Below are positions 55,430 to 64,000 of a stretch of 64,000 nt of DNA, piece after piece. The translations under genes were made by a program, and so were the position numbers. This DNA comes from Geomonas diazotrophica (GTDB lineage: Bacteria > Desulfobacterota > Desulfuromonadia > Geobacterales > Geobacteraceae): the NCBI RefSeq assembly GCF_018919385.1, contig NZ_JAHLMF010000006.1, positions 124,001 through 188,000 on the forward strand, read 5' to 3'. How positions within the stretch are numbered: the stretch's first letter is position 1; each line of letters opens with the position of its first letter. Below the pieces are notes generated by a model. That model was given only the letters and a program-made list of their open reading frames with translations, made no database searches and was not told the origin of the DNA.

Positions 55430-55828
55430 ATGAAGAATGTATTTTTCTCATGTACATTGCTGCTGATGACGCTAATCACAGGTTGCGGAAGCGACGACTT
55501 GTCGATAGTTCCGCAGCCCGCAACCCATCCCACCATCACCTCCTCGAACTTCGTCAATGACACCGCCGGGCAAAAAATCGATGTGACCCTCGGATTCAAT
55601 GCCCCAGTCGACGATCTCGCAGCCCGTACGGCCTACTTCACGAATGCACAGGGGATTGAAGTCTTTCGAGAACAACCGGGGGTGGACGCACCAGCACAGC
55701 GCAGCGGTATCCTGACCTTCTCCGAAAGCTATGCCGGTTTTGCCGCCGGAACCTATACATTGACGGTGTACATCTCTAACATGGTAGCCGGATCATCCAA
55801 CAGGGTGACATACACCTTTACAAAGTGA
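55430..55828 (+). CDS. Putative lipoprotein
   Basis: 132 aa. Lipobox ITGCGSD after a hydrophobic segment; the rest is beta-rich (AGTYTLTVYISNMVAGSSNRVTYTFTK), like a small immunoglobulin-like domain. Codon use is more AT-rich than in the neighbouring genes. Function unknown. Confidence 0.75.
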   Translation: MKNVFFSCTLLLMTLITGCGSDDLSIVPQPATHPTITSSNFVNDTAGQKIDVTLGFNAPVDDLAARTAYFTNAQGIEVFREQPGVDAPAQRSGILTFSESYAGFAAGTYTLTVYISNMVAGSSNRVTYTFTK

Positions 55829-55939
55829 CGCCGTAACCATTCGACAAGACCTGCCCCCCCCTACGCACTGCATTGGGCAAGGCAGACAAACTGCAGACCT
55901 ACGTGCAAAATATCCATTATCGCGCAAGGACCTCCCGCC

Positions 55940-56452
55940 ATGAAAAAGCTGTCACTATTGTTGACCGTGCTCCTTACCGGTTGCGTGGGAATACCAGAAG
56001 GGGTGAAACCGGTCGATAATTTCGATGTTCAGCGGTACTTGGGCAAGTGGTACGAGATTGCGCGACTGGATCATTCCTTTGAACGGGGGCTGACACATGT
56101 CAGCGCAGAGTACGCTTTACGAGAGGATGGCGGGCTGAAGGTAATAAATCGCGGCTATTCAGCAAAGGATAACAAGTCGAAGGAAGCCATCGGGAAGGCT
56201 TACTTCGTGGAAGACCCGACCAAGGGGTACCTGAAGGTTTCATTCTTCGGACCCTTTTACGGCTCCTACGTAATCATCGATCTTGATAAGGATCAGTACC
56301 AGTATTCCCTCGTCTGCGGGCCGGACCGGTCGTATTTGTGGATTCTGTCCAGAACTCCGACGATGCAGCCGGAGGTAAAAAGTAGTTTAATCTCCAAGGC
56401 TGCGGTACTGGGGTTCGATACAAGCCGCTTGATAAATGTCATCCAGGAGTAG
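55940..56452 (+). CDS. blc: Outer-membrane lipocalin (Blc family)
   Basis: 170 aa. Lipobox LLTGCVG, then the lipocalin signature GKWYEIARLDHSFERGL and later motifs YSLVCGPDRSYLWILSRTP. Bacterial lipocalins bind lysophospholipids or fatty acids at the outer membrane. Codon use is AT-richer than the window average, hinting at transfer. Confidence 0.92.
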   Translation: MKKLSLLLTVLLTGCVGIPEGVKPVDNFDVQRYLGKWYEIARLDHSFERGLTHVSAEYALREDGGLKVINRGYSAKDNKSKEAIGKAYFVEDPTKGYLKVSFFGPFYGSYVIIDLDKDQYQYSLVCGPDRSYLWILSRTPTMQPEVKSSLISKAAVLGFDTSRLINVIQE

Positions 56453-56470
56453 CCGAGACGAAATGGCTGG

Positions 56471-56507
56471 TGCGCCCTTCGGGCACCCTCTCCCTGAGGA
56501 AGAGGGA
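56471..56507. repeat. Half-copy of the dispersed GC-rich repeat
   Basis: GCGCCCTTCGGGCACCCTCTCCC, matching the half-copy at 20281-20302, followed by an imperfect GAGGAAGAGGG arm. It lies between the convergent lipocalin and tamB genes. Confidence 0.65.
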
Positions 56508-56560
56508 CTAGCGGAAGATCCCCGCTAACCGGTAACGAGAAGTGGAATGAAACTCCGGGA

Positions 56561-59500
56561 TCACCTGAATTCCAGCTTGTAATAGAGGTCAACGCCGGAC
56601 TCGGAGCCGCTCTGGGTCTCGATCTGCATGCGCTTGAAGATGTCGTAGCGCAGCCGGAAAAGGTTCTGTCCCGTGATCAGCGACCTGCCGTAGCTGAGGT
56701 AGAGATCCGGGGCCAGGTACTTGCCCACCGAGAAGACGGACTCGCCGGCTACGGGCGTCTTGGCGGAAATCGCACCGGTCGGGGTGGTGGCGATCTCCTT
56801 GTACCCCATCCGGCCGGTGCTCGATGTGTCGACCGACTCCAGTCCCAGCGTGCTCAGGCCGAGCCGGTCCTTGATCTGCTCCTGCAACGACTCCGACTTC
56901 CCGAAGGAGAAGATGCCGGCGGCAGCGGTGGCCAGCGCGCTCCCCTGCTCGCCGCTGGTCCCCATGGGGTGTCCGAGCACCATGTAGGCAAGGATGTCCA
57001 CCTCGGGCATGGTGGGCTCCGAGTGGAGCTTGACCACCGGTGCGTTCAGGAACCCGCCCACGGTGACCCCCGCCTTGACGTCGCCAACGGTGCGCAGGGC
57101 CAGGACGTCAAGGGTGGGCCGGGTCACCGGGTCGTTCACGTAGTAGATCCGTCCCCGCACGATCTCCAGGTTCATGCCGTAGGCGCGGTAGCGTCCCTTG
57201 ATCACCTTGATCTCCCCGGAACTCTCGATCTTGTCGATCCCGTTCAGCACAAGGTCCATGCTCCCCCCGAGCTGCGCGTCGATTCCTGATGCCTCCACCT
57301 GCACCTTGTCCCCGAGCACCACCTTCACCCTCCCCTCCACGAGCAACGGGATGCGGGGCTCCTTACCCTTGGGGGGAGCGCCCTCGAAGACGACGTCCTC
57401 GCTCGGCGCGACCACGTGCTGCGTGGGGGAGCCGGAGATCAGCATCTCGGGGACCCCGATCTCGCCGTTGATGGTGGCCTTTTTGGCGTCGCCTTCGAAG
57501 GTGAGTTGCGGCGAGGTGTACATGGTGAGTTCCGGCAGGTACACGGTCTGGAAACGCTGCCCGCTCAGGGTGCCCCGGTAATCCTGCACCTGCCACCCCT
57601 TGAGCCTCATCAGCAGGGTGCCGGTCAGTTCGCCGCCATCGGAGAGCGCCCTCAACCTCTCGATGCGCATCTCATCGTGGTCCAGGCGCGCCAGGAGTTG
57701 CACCCCGGTGAGGGTGATCCCGGCACTGGGGAGATAGGCACCGGCATCGGCGAGCTCCAGGGTCCCGTTCACGGTAGGATCGCCCCAGGTTCCCGCCGCC
57801 TTGATATCGACGCTGAGCGTGCCGCGGGTTTCCTGCACCACCCCCGGGAAGAATGCGGTGAGGAAGCCGTGCTCCTGCAGCGTCCCCGACAAGCGCCCCT
57901 GCACCGCGCCGGCCTGGTTCGGAGTCACCGGCAGCCGGGCCGGGATCGGCAGGAGGAAGTCGCCCTTGGCCTGCCCGTAGTCGGCGAGGGAAAGGTCCAG
58001 GTTTCCGGTCAGGCTCTCGCCGCGCCAGGCGAAGCTCACCAGGGCCGAGCGGATCGCGGCGCTCGCCTCGCCGGTACTTCCCTGCCACCGGGCGCTTCCC
58101 TGCGAGAAGCCGGCTTCGCCCGCCAGATCCAGCCGCTTGCCGGGAAGGAGCCTCCCCTTGGCGTTGCCGTGGAGCTCCCCCTGCAGGTCCATGGTCCCCG
58201 GGAGCCAGGGACGCAGCAGGGCCGGCTTGATGTCGCTCCACTCGACGCTGAAGTCTCCGGTCTCGGGAAGGGCGCTGCCGGCGGGAGAGTCGGAGGAGAG
58301 CACGCCCCTGAGGCTTCCACCGGTGTCGAGCCAGAGGTCGGCGGCGGCACGGGTCCCTTTGCCGTCGGCATCGATGCGGACGGTGAACTGGCTCCCGATC
58401 ACCTTTTCCCCTTTGGACTGGTAGGCCCCGGTGGCGTCGGCACTGCCGTGCAGGACCAGCTCCCCCCCGGGCTTCCCGGTGTCGTGCCGCTGGAAGGAGA
58501 GTTCCGCCCGGTCGATGGAGGCGTCGAACTCGTCCCCCTTGGCCCGCCAGATGACCCTGCCGCCGGCAAGGGAGGTGTTGCCGGCCAGGTCCATGCGCCG
58601 TCCCGGCAAGAGTCGCCCCTTCACCTCTCCGGCAAGCCTCCCCTCCAGGCTCAGTTCGGGCGAGAGGTAGGGGCGCAGCAGCGCCAGGTCGAGATTCGCC
58701 CAGTTCAGGGTAAGGTCGCCGCGCCGCGGCAGCGCCAGGGCGGCGTGCTCGCCGGAATGGAAGGTGAGACGGGCGCTGCCGCCCCCTTTTTCCAGCGCGA
58801 GATCGGCGGTGGCGTCGACTCCCCCTTCCCCTCCCTGCAGCGTGGCCAGCAGCCGCTCCAACCCGACCCGCCTGCCGTCGGCGACAACGGCGCCGCTCGC
58901 CTCGGCACGTGCGTTCAGGGTGGCTCGCCCACCGGGGGCGAGCCTCAGGTCGAAACTGCCGGAAGAGGCGCCGGAGAGTTCCCCCTTGGGGAGCCAGACG
59001 CCGGCCCGGGCGAGGTTGAGGCCGCTCCAGCTCCCCCGGAAGGCGCCCGAGCGGTCGCGGTTCAGGTTACCGGCCAGCTCAATGCGCTCGCCGGGCGCCC
59101 CGTCGATGACCAGCGGCGTGGTGCTGAAGCGCCCCTGCCCGACGGTGAGCCGCGCCGGGGCGGCGAGCGCGAAGGGGCCCACGCCGTCGTTGCCGGAGAA
59201 GCGGGAGAGTTCGCCGCGCCAGACGCCGTCGGCGTAGCCGCCGGAGGCGAGGAGATCGACCTTGGCGACGCCGGAGGTGAGCTGCGCCTCGATGGTGTGC
59301 CGCTTCGAGGTGCCGCGCAGCGCGAAGGTGGCCGCGTCCACAGCAAGCTCTCCCGCGCGCACGGTACTCGCCGTCCCGCGCAGGGAGACCGGGTAATCCT
59401 TACCCTCCCCGAGGCTTGCCTGCAGATCGACGGCACCGGTACGGACGCCGGCCGCCGCAAGGTTGCGTCCCCTGGCAGCGGCCGCGCCGGAGAGCATCCC

Positions 59501-61009
59501 ATCGCGCCAGCGCAGCCAGCCGTCCGCGGCAACGGCACCCGCGCTTCCCGGCAGCAGACCGGAGAGATCGGTCACGTCGGCGGTGAAGTCGAAGCGCCGG
59601 TCAGGCTCGCCGCTCCCCCGGAGCCGGAACCCTTTACCCGCCAGCATCAGGCGCTTCACCGCGACCTTGGCCCCGGCGAAGCTACCCTCGAGCTCGCCGG
59701 TCAGATCCCGCCCCTTGAGCCTACTCTGCAGCAGCCGCGCCTGAACGCTCCCCTGCACCGCCCCCCGGTCCCGCTGCCCCACCACCCCGGTGAGGTCGAG
59801 GTTCACCCTCCCTTTCCAGTCGGCGGCGAGGCTTTCCGGGTCAAGTCCTCGGCCGGTCAGCTTGCCGCTCACCCGCCAGCCGCCGCTCCAGTCCACGTCG
59901 AGCGCGCCGCGCACGCTCCCCTTGAGCCAGTTGCCGGAGAGCGGGTCCAGGCGCACGCCGTTCTTGCCACCGCGATAACGTGCGGCTAGCCCCATGCTCT
60001 CCCAGCCGGGGCCGCGGTTGGTGAGGGAGAAGGTACCGAGGTAGCGGGCGGGGCTGCCGGAGAAGGTGAGGTCGCCGTCGAGGAGGGCTGGATGGGCGAA
60101 CTCCCGCCCGAGGTCGAGATTGTCGGCGTGAAGGGCGAGCGCGAAGAGGGGCTCGTCCTTGGTGAGGGTCATGCTGCCGTTGCCGGTGAGAAGCCCGGGG
60201 CGGCCGGGGCGCAGCATTCGAAAGCTCCTGAAGTTGAAACCGGCACGGGTGATGCCGAGCTCGCTGGAGATGTCGAGGCGTTTCCCTCCGTCGCGGCTGC
60301 CGGTGAGCGCGACCGGCCCGGCCAGCTGCTCGGGCTCCCCCCCCGATTCGAGGCGCGCCTGCACCGAGAAGGCGTCCAGGTCGGCCATCGGCTGCGACGG
60401 GGCGAGGTGCAGTTCAAGATGCAGCGATGGGTGCCGCAACCCTGCCGTGAGTTCCCCCGAGGCGCTCCCTTGCGCCGCGGAAACGCTCCCCCCGGAGACG
60501 GCCAGGACGCCGTCGCGCAGGGTCAGCCCGGCCGCCAGCTCGCTCAACAGGAAGGGTTCGCCCTGGAGGTGGCGGTAGCTCATCCCCTTCAGGCTGAAAC
60601 GCTCGACCCGCGCCTCCAGGCGCCGCACCGTTTCGCTCACCTGCGGCCAGCGCAGCTCCGGCGTCTTGGCGACCAGCGGGGTGTCGTCCTGGATGCGCAG
60701 CGCGGTGAGGGAAAGATCGTGCACCAGGAGCTTGCCGTGCAAAAGGCGCACGGGCTCCCAGGAAAGCTCCAGGCGCTCCAGCTGCAGCACCACCTTGGGG
60801 CGGTCCAGCCGCACCCCGGTCAGCCGCAGCCGGTCCCAAAGCCGCCCCTCGACCTGCCGCACCGAGACCTTCTCGCCTGAGAGCCCCCCGAGGGTGGTCA
60901 GGGCGAAACGAGCGCCGGAGCTGGTACCCAGAAGCCAGAAGAGCCCCAGGACCATGGCGAGGAGGAGCCCCAGCAGGGGGAGCCCTATGTAGAGCGCGAA
61001 CCGTCTCAA
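56561..61009 (-). CDS. tamB: Translocation and assembly module subunit TamB
   Basis: 1482 aa. One N-terminal signal-anchor helix (about 5-27; LYIGLPLLGLLLAMVLGLFWLLG), a very long beta-rich body of AsmA/TamB-like repeats and the conserved C-terminal DUF490 region ending in KLEFR. With TamA it moves autotransporters or lipids between membranes. The start overlaps the tamA stop by 4 bp. The length is close to typical TamB (about 1250-1500). Confidence 0.9.
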   Translation of the reverse strand: MRRFALYIGLPLLGLLLAMVLGLFWLLGTSSGARFALTTLGGLSGEKVSVRQVEGRLWDRLRLTGVRLDRPKVVLQLERLELSWEPVRLLHGKLLVHDLSLTALRIQDDTPLVAKTPELRWPQVSETVRRLEARVERFSLKGMSYRHLQGEPFLLSELAAGLTLRDGVLAVSGGSVSAAQGSASGELTAGLRHPSLHLELHLAPSQPMADLDAFSVQARLESGGEPEQLAGPVALTGSRDGGKRLDISSELGITRAGFNFRSFRMLRPGRPGLLTGNGSMTLTKDEPLFALALHADNLDLGREFAHPALLDGDLTFSGSPARYLGTFSLTNRGPGWESMGLAARYRGGKNGVRLDPLSGNWLKGSVRGALDVDWSGGWRVSGKLTGRGLDPESLAADWKGRVNLDLTGVVGQRDRGAVQGSVQARLLQSRLKGRDLTGELEGSFAGAKVAVKRLMLAGKGFRLRGSGEPDRRFDFTADVTDLSGLLPGSAGAVAADGWLRWRDGMLSGAAAARGRNLAAAGVRTGAVDLQASLGEGKDYPVSLRGTASTVRAGELAVDAATFALRGTSKRHTIEAQLTSGVAKVDLLASGGYADGVWRGELSRFSGNDGVGPFALAAPARLTVGQGRFSTTPLVIDGAPGERIELAGNLNRDRSGAFRGSWSGLNLARAGVWLPKGELSGASSGSFDLRLAPGGRATLNARAEASGAVVADGRRVGLERLLATLQGGEGGVDATADLALEKGGGSARLTFHSGEHAALALPRRGDLTLNWANLDLALLRPYLSPELSLEGRLAGEVKGRLLPGRRMDLAGNTSLAGGRVIWRAKGDEFDASIDRAELSFQRHDTGKPGGELVLHGSADATGAYQSKGEKVIGSQFTVRIDADGKGTRAAADLWLDTGGSLRGVLSSDSPAGSALPETGDFSVEWSDIKPALLRPWLPGTMDLQGELHGNAKGRLLPGKRLDLAGEAGFSQGSARWQGSTGEASAAIRSALVSFAWRGESLTGNLDLSLADYGQAKGDFLLPIPARLPVTPNQAGAVQGRLSGTLQEHGFLTAFFPGVVQETRGTLSVDIKAAGTWGDPTVNGTLELADAGAYLPSAGITLTGVQLLARLDHDEMRIERLRALSDGGELTGTLLMRLKGWQVQDYRGTLSGQRFQTVYLPELTMYTSPQLTFEGDAKKATINGEIGVPEMLISGSPTQHVVAPSEDVVFEGAPPKGKEPRIPLLVEGRVKVVLGDKVQVEASGIDAQLGGSMDLVLNGIDKIESSGEIKVIKGRYRAYGMNLEIVRGRIYYVNDPVTRPTLDVLALRTVGDVKAGVTVGGFLNAPVVKLHSEPTMPEVDILAYMVLGHPMGTSGEQGSALATAAAGIFSFGKSESLQEQIKDRLGLSTLGLESVDTSSTGRMGYKEIATTPTGAISAKTPVAGESVFSVGKYLAPDLYLSYGRSLITGQNLFRLRYDIFKRMQIETQSGSESGVDLYYKLEFR

Positions 61010-62775
61010 AATTCAAACCCCACGGAGAAATGGATGCGAACGGGGGGGGCGCCGGCTGCCAGCGGATGGGCCAGGTAAAGGTTAAGCCCCCCCACCGGCG
61101 TGTAGTAGTGGGCGCCCACCCCCACCCCCTGCATCAGATCGATGTTGCCGAAGTCGTTGAAGGCGTTGCCGATGTCGTCGAATATCGAGACGCCCCAGTT
61201 CTTGAACAGGGCCCGCTCCAGCTCGACGCTCCCGACCAGCAGGTGTTTTCCCCCCACCACCCTGCCGGCCGCGTCCTTGGGACCGAGGCTTTGATAGGCG
61301 TAGCCGCGCACGCTCTGGTCGCCGCCGGCGAAGAAGCGGATCGAGGGAGGGAGTTCCGCAAGCGGGTCGGTGAGGAGGCTGTACCCCGTGTTGGCGCGCG
61401 CATGGAAGGTGAGGCGCCCGGGCATGGGAATCAGCACGCTGGCGTTGCCGATGGCCTGGACCAGTCCGGTATCCGAGCCGAGGTACTGGTGGGCGCCGCG
61501 CAGGTCGACCGAGAAGCGGTAACCGCTCGTCGGGCGGACCAGGTCGTTGAACTTGTCCTTGGAGAAGCGAAAACCCGGGAGCACCAGCCGAGACTGGGAG
61601 TTCACGTTCGCCACCTTGTAGTTTTCCTGTTGGATCTTCAGGTAGGGGGTGGCGACTTCGCCGCGCCCCAGGCCGAAGTTGCGGTCCACCTCGATGGCCG
61701 CCAGCCGGCTTTGATAGGTGGAGACGGTCTCGCGCTGCAGGTTCAGCTGGATCGAGGTGGAGCTCCTGAGATCGCTCTTGCTGGGTACGGTGTAGCGCCC
61801 CGCAAACCCCTGCAGGCGCTCCGCCACGTAGAGGCTCAGGTCGAGATCGTTCCCCTCGTGGGCGAGGTTGAGATCGCGGTAGTGCACCGAGAACCTGCCG
61901 CCGGTATCGGTGCCGTAGCCAATGCCGGGACGCAGGGTGCGCCGCGGCGCACTGGTGAGGCGAACCAGGATCGGGACCTTGTGCCCCTTCGCCTCCTCAC
62001 GTTGCGGCGTCACCACCACCTGCCGGAAGCGCTCCGCATTGGCGAAGTTGAGCTGGGTCTCGCCGAGCTTGGCGTAGGAGAAGGGCTCCCCTTCCTTGAA
62101 GGCGATGAACCGCTTCAGGAAGATATCCGGATATTCAGCGCCCCCCTCGATGCGGGTGCCGTCGAAGTAGTAGCGGGCGCCGGTATCCAGGGTGAGGTGG
62201 ATACGGGCGGTGGCAAGATCGGGGGAGATCCGGATCTCGTGGCGGGGGAAGCCGGCATCCAGGTAGCCAAGGGTCTGGGCCTGCGCCTGTAGTGCACTCT
62301 TGCCCCGCTCGTAGTCGGGCTGCAACAGCACCCCCCCGGCGGCAAGCGGGAAGGAGGCGGCCTGGCGGCGCAACTCCTTTTGTTGCGCCCCTTCCCCCTC
62401 GAGCTTCAGGTCGACCTCGACGACCCGCACCGGTTCGCCCGGATCGACCACCACCTCCACCCTCCCCTCTCCCCCCTTCCCTTCCCGCACCGTGGCAGTC
62501 GCCTTGGCGCGGTAGAAACCGTAAGGCTGCAGGGCCACCCGCGCCTTTTCCGGCGCCTGGCGCGCAAAGCGCTCCAGCCAGAGCCGGTCGACCTTGCCGT
62601 CGCGCACCAGGCCATGCGGCAGTTCCAGCGCCCGGCGCACGTTGTCCTGGGCATCCCCCTCGACGCCGGAGACGGCGACCTCTACCGGCTCGGCGGCACG
62701 AAGCGGTGCGGCAAGGCAAAAGAGCCAGGCGAGGCAGAGGGCGATACGAAAGTGTGTGGCAAGGGATCGGGACAT
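61006..62775 (-). CDS. tamA: Outer-membrane assembly protein TamA (Omp85 family)
   Basis: 589 aa. Signal peptide (ALCLAWLFCLAAPLRA), POTRA domains (about 30-260) and a 16-strand barrel with the conserved FFAGGDQSVRGYAYQSLGP motif and a final aromatic residue (GFEF). It is the outer-membrane partner of TamB. It heads a two-gene operon. Confidence 0.92.
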   Translation of the reverse strand: MSRSLATHFRIALCLAWLFCLAAPLRAAEPVEVAVSGVEGDAQDNVRRALELPHGLVRDGKVDRLWLERFARQAPEKARVALQPYGFYRAKATATVREGKGGEGRVEVVVDPGEPVRVVEVDLKLEGEGAQQKELRRQAASFPLAAGGVLLQPDYERGKSALQAQAQTLGYLDAGFPRHEIRISPDLATARIHLTLDTGARYYFDGTRIEGGAEYPDIFLKRFIAFKEGEPFSYAKLGETQLNFANAERFRQVVVTPQREEAKGHKVPILVRLTSAPRRTLRPGIGYGTDTGGRFSVHYRDLNLAHEGNDLDLSLYVAERLQGFAGRYTVPSKSDLRSSTSIQLNLQRETVSTYQSRLAAIEVDRNFGLGRGEVATPYLKIQQENYKVANVNSQSRLVLPGFRFSKDKFNDLVRPTSGYRFSVDLRGAHQYLGSDTGLVQAIGNASVLIPMPGRLTFHARANTGYSLLTDPLAELPPSIRFFAGGDQSVRGYAYQSLGPKDAAGRVVGGKHLLVGSVELERALFKNWGVSIFDDIGNAFNDFGNIDLMQGVGVGAHYYTPVGGLNLYLAHPLAAGAPPVRIHFSVGFEF

Positions 62776-63233
62776 GAGGCTCCAGGCGCGTCGGCTTTCC
62801 CTTTTTCGCCCCCGCCCCTCCTCGCGCCGGAGGAGCTGCAGATCGAGATAGGAAACGCCTAACCTTTCCAGATTACGAACCCATGAAGTTTACCATGTCG
62901 GACGACGATGTTCTTGTTTCCTCAACAATATCCGGCAGGCAGAGCGAAGATGCGGGAGCAAAACCACGACAGAGTTTTCTGCCTATGAGCACGCGACCAC
63001 GGATTGAACTTGAAAAGCATCGCCGCAACTGAAGTTACGCTCTCCCCCGCCCCGCGACGTCCTGGGAGAAGAAGGTGGAGCTGGGTTCGAATCTCATATT
63101 CCCTGCGCCTTTGCGGCTCCGCCTCTTAGCGTAGAAGCTTTTGATGCCATCGACGCCTTACCGTCTTGTCACCCCGCATCCCCCTTGCCAGAAGGGAGGA
63201 CTGCTGTCTCAGTCCCCCGCGTCGCAACTCTGT
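62776..63233. other. Non-coding region between tamA and a GNAT gene (divergent)
   Basis: About 460 bp without a supported gene. A GTTCGAATC stretch at 63083-63091 recalls a tRNA T-loop, but no other arms could be found. No strong tamA promoter was identified. Confidence 0.45.
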
Positions 63234-63239
63234 TATAAT
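63231..63239 (+). promoter_or_regulatory. Extended -10 promoter of the GNAT gene
   Basis: TG-T-TATAAT, a perfect extended -10, about 39 bp before ATG 63278. No good -35 is present, as is normal for this class. Confidence 0.65.
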
Positions 63240-63277
63240 GTCAGCAGCAGCCAACTAAGCCGTTCACGAGGTAGGTC

Positions 63278-63790
63278 ATGCCGCACAACGACCAGCACGA
63301 AGAGGAGGCCCCCCGCATCCGGCAGATGATCATCGAGGACCTGCCGGAGGTGTTTCACATCGGGGAGGAGGTCTTCACCGCGGAATATTCGCAAAGCCTC
63401 TACCGCACCTGGGACGAATACGAGATCACCACGCTGTTCAACTCGGACAACGAGCTCTGCATCGTGGCCGAGCACGAGGACCGCATCCTGGGGTTCGCCC
63501 TGGGCACCACCGTCAAGAAGCACCACTCGCCCTGGAAGTACGGCTACCTGGTCTGGCTCGGGGTGCGCCGCGAGCTGCAGAAGGTGCAGGTCGGCGCCCG
63601 GCTCTTCAAGGAACTGAAAAGGCGCTTCAAGGAACAGGGGGTACGCATGATCATCATCGACACCTCGGCCGACAACGAACCGGCCATCCGGTTCTTCAAG
63701 AAGCACGGTTTCGACAACGTGCAGGAGCACCTCTACATGACGCTCAACCTCTCCAAGCGGCAAAAGAAGAAGCCGGTGAAAAAGCCATGA
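63278..63790 (+). CDS. GNAT-family N-acetyltransferase
   Basis: 170 aa. RimI-like GNAT fold: acetyl-CoA loop variant RRELQKVQVGARLFKELKRR (usual form Q/RxxGxG/A is relaxed here), then DTSADNEPAIRFFKKHGF. A Lys-rich tail (KRQKKKPVKKP) is unusual and may bind nucleic acid or ribosome. It overlaps the next gene by 4 bp. Confidence 0.87.
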   Translation: MPHNDQHEEEAPRIRQMIIEDLPEVFHIGEEVFTAEYSQSLYRTWDEYEITTLFNSDNELCIVAEHEDRILGFALGTTVKKHHSPWKYGYLVWLGVRRELQKVQVGARLFKELKRRFKEQGVRMIIIDTSADNEPAIRFFKKHGFDNVQEHLYMTLNLSKRQKKKPVKKP

Positions 63791-64000
63791 GCGGCCGGCT
63801 CGAAGAGGTCATGGCCGCCATCGCCCCCGCACGGCTCAAGGGGACCCTCACCGACCTGCTCGACATATACTCACCCTCGGGAAAGGAGGAGGACATCCAG
63901 CTCTACCTTGAGGACCTCCTCTCCCGCGCCGGATTCTCCGTGGAGCGCCAGGAGGTCGAGGAAGAGCGCTACAACCTGCGCGTCACCATGGGAGAGGACG
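63787..64000 (+). CDS. M20-family peptidase/deacetylase, partial
   Basis: The 5' part only; the gene continues past the window edge. 71 residues are visible, containing LKGTLTDLLDIYSPSGKEED, the usual start of M20 zinc aminoacylases such as acetylornithine deacetylase or DapE-like enzymes. ATGA overlap with the GNAT gene. Confidence 0.75.
   Translation, partial: MSGRLEEVMAAIAPARLKGTLTDLLDIYSPSGKEEDIQLYLEDLLSRAGFSVERQEVEEERYNLRVTMGED

Noticed and set aside
57416-59989. 857-codon open frame on plus opposite tamB
   Set aside because: Shadow of a high-GC long gene; no domain or start signals.
63083-63091. GTTCGAATC resembling a tRNA T-loop
   Set aside because: The flanking T-stem pairs poorly, and no anticodon arm, D arm or acceptor stem fits.

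Overview
The window looks like chromosomal DNA of a high-GC, anaerobic, metal-reducing deltaproteobacterium of the Geobacter/Citrifermentans/Geomonas kind (Desulfuromonadota). This is inferred from gene content: a Tat-exported Hyb-type uptake [NiFe] hydrogenase, very many two-component and chemotaxis proteins, sigma-54 promoters and activators, a phosphotransbutyrylase/butyrate kinase pair and TamA/TamB. No rRNA, convincing tRNA, insertion sequence, prophage or CRISPR array was seen.

Layout. 1-7.2 kb: start of a hydrogenase operon on the minus strand (hybS, then a ferredoxin subunit running off the left edge) with a sigma-54 promoter and a distal dyad. Next to it are hypA, a cytoplasmic histidine kinase, and a two-gene operon of a MEDS-domain kinase-like protein and an NtrC-type regulator; a small Cys-rich protein sits behind an FNR/CRP-type site. 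7.3-16.4 kb: housekeeping and lipid/acid metabolism (spermidine-synthase-like methyltransferase, RsgA, HAD phosphatase, an acyltransferase-lipase fusion coupled to a glycerophosphodiesterase, butyrate kinase plus a regulator-phosphotransbutyrylase fusion, a flavin-binding protein). 16.5-25.8 kb: chemotaxis and NarXL-like signalling (two near-duplicate CheW, two MCPs, two NarL-type regulators, a HisKA_3 kinase) and a DUF2520 protein. 25.9-35.3 kb: small zinc-ribbon proteins, an L,D-transpeptidase, CysM, a nine-repeat secreted protein, a degenerate M23 lipoprotein, a PstS-like protein and DoxX. 35.4-43 kb: a second signalling block ending in a STAS protein and a 29-codon cheA stump. 43.1-56.5 kb: YbjN, a dipeptide epimerase/DUF819 operon, a run of secreted envelope proteins including an intact M23 peptidase, a sigma-54-driven lipoprotein/secreted-protein pair, a TonB-like protein, nucleoside deoxyribosyltransferase, MFS, transglutaminase-like, metallo-beta-lactamase-fold and lipocalin genes. 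56.5-64 kb: tamB/tamA, a GNAT acetyltransferase and the start of an M20 peptidase.

Two themes stand out. First, five signalling genes between 20.4 and 42.9 kb are broken (three small frameshifts, one deletion inside a receiver domain, one cheA truncation), while metabolic genes around them are intact. Second, regulation can be read directly: two strong sigma-54 promoters, a sigma-28-type promoter before cheW, an FNR/CRP-type site, and four promoters with TTTACA and TATATT/TATAGT boxes exactly 17 bp apart, three of which also share spacer sequence.

All functional names come from motif and family recognition by eye; no database search was possible.
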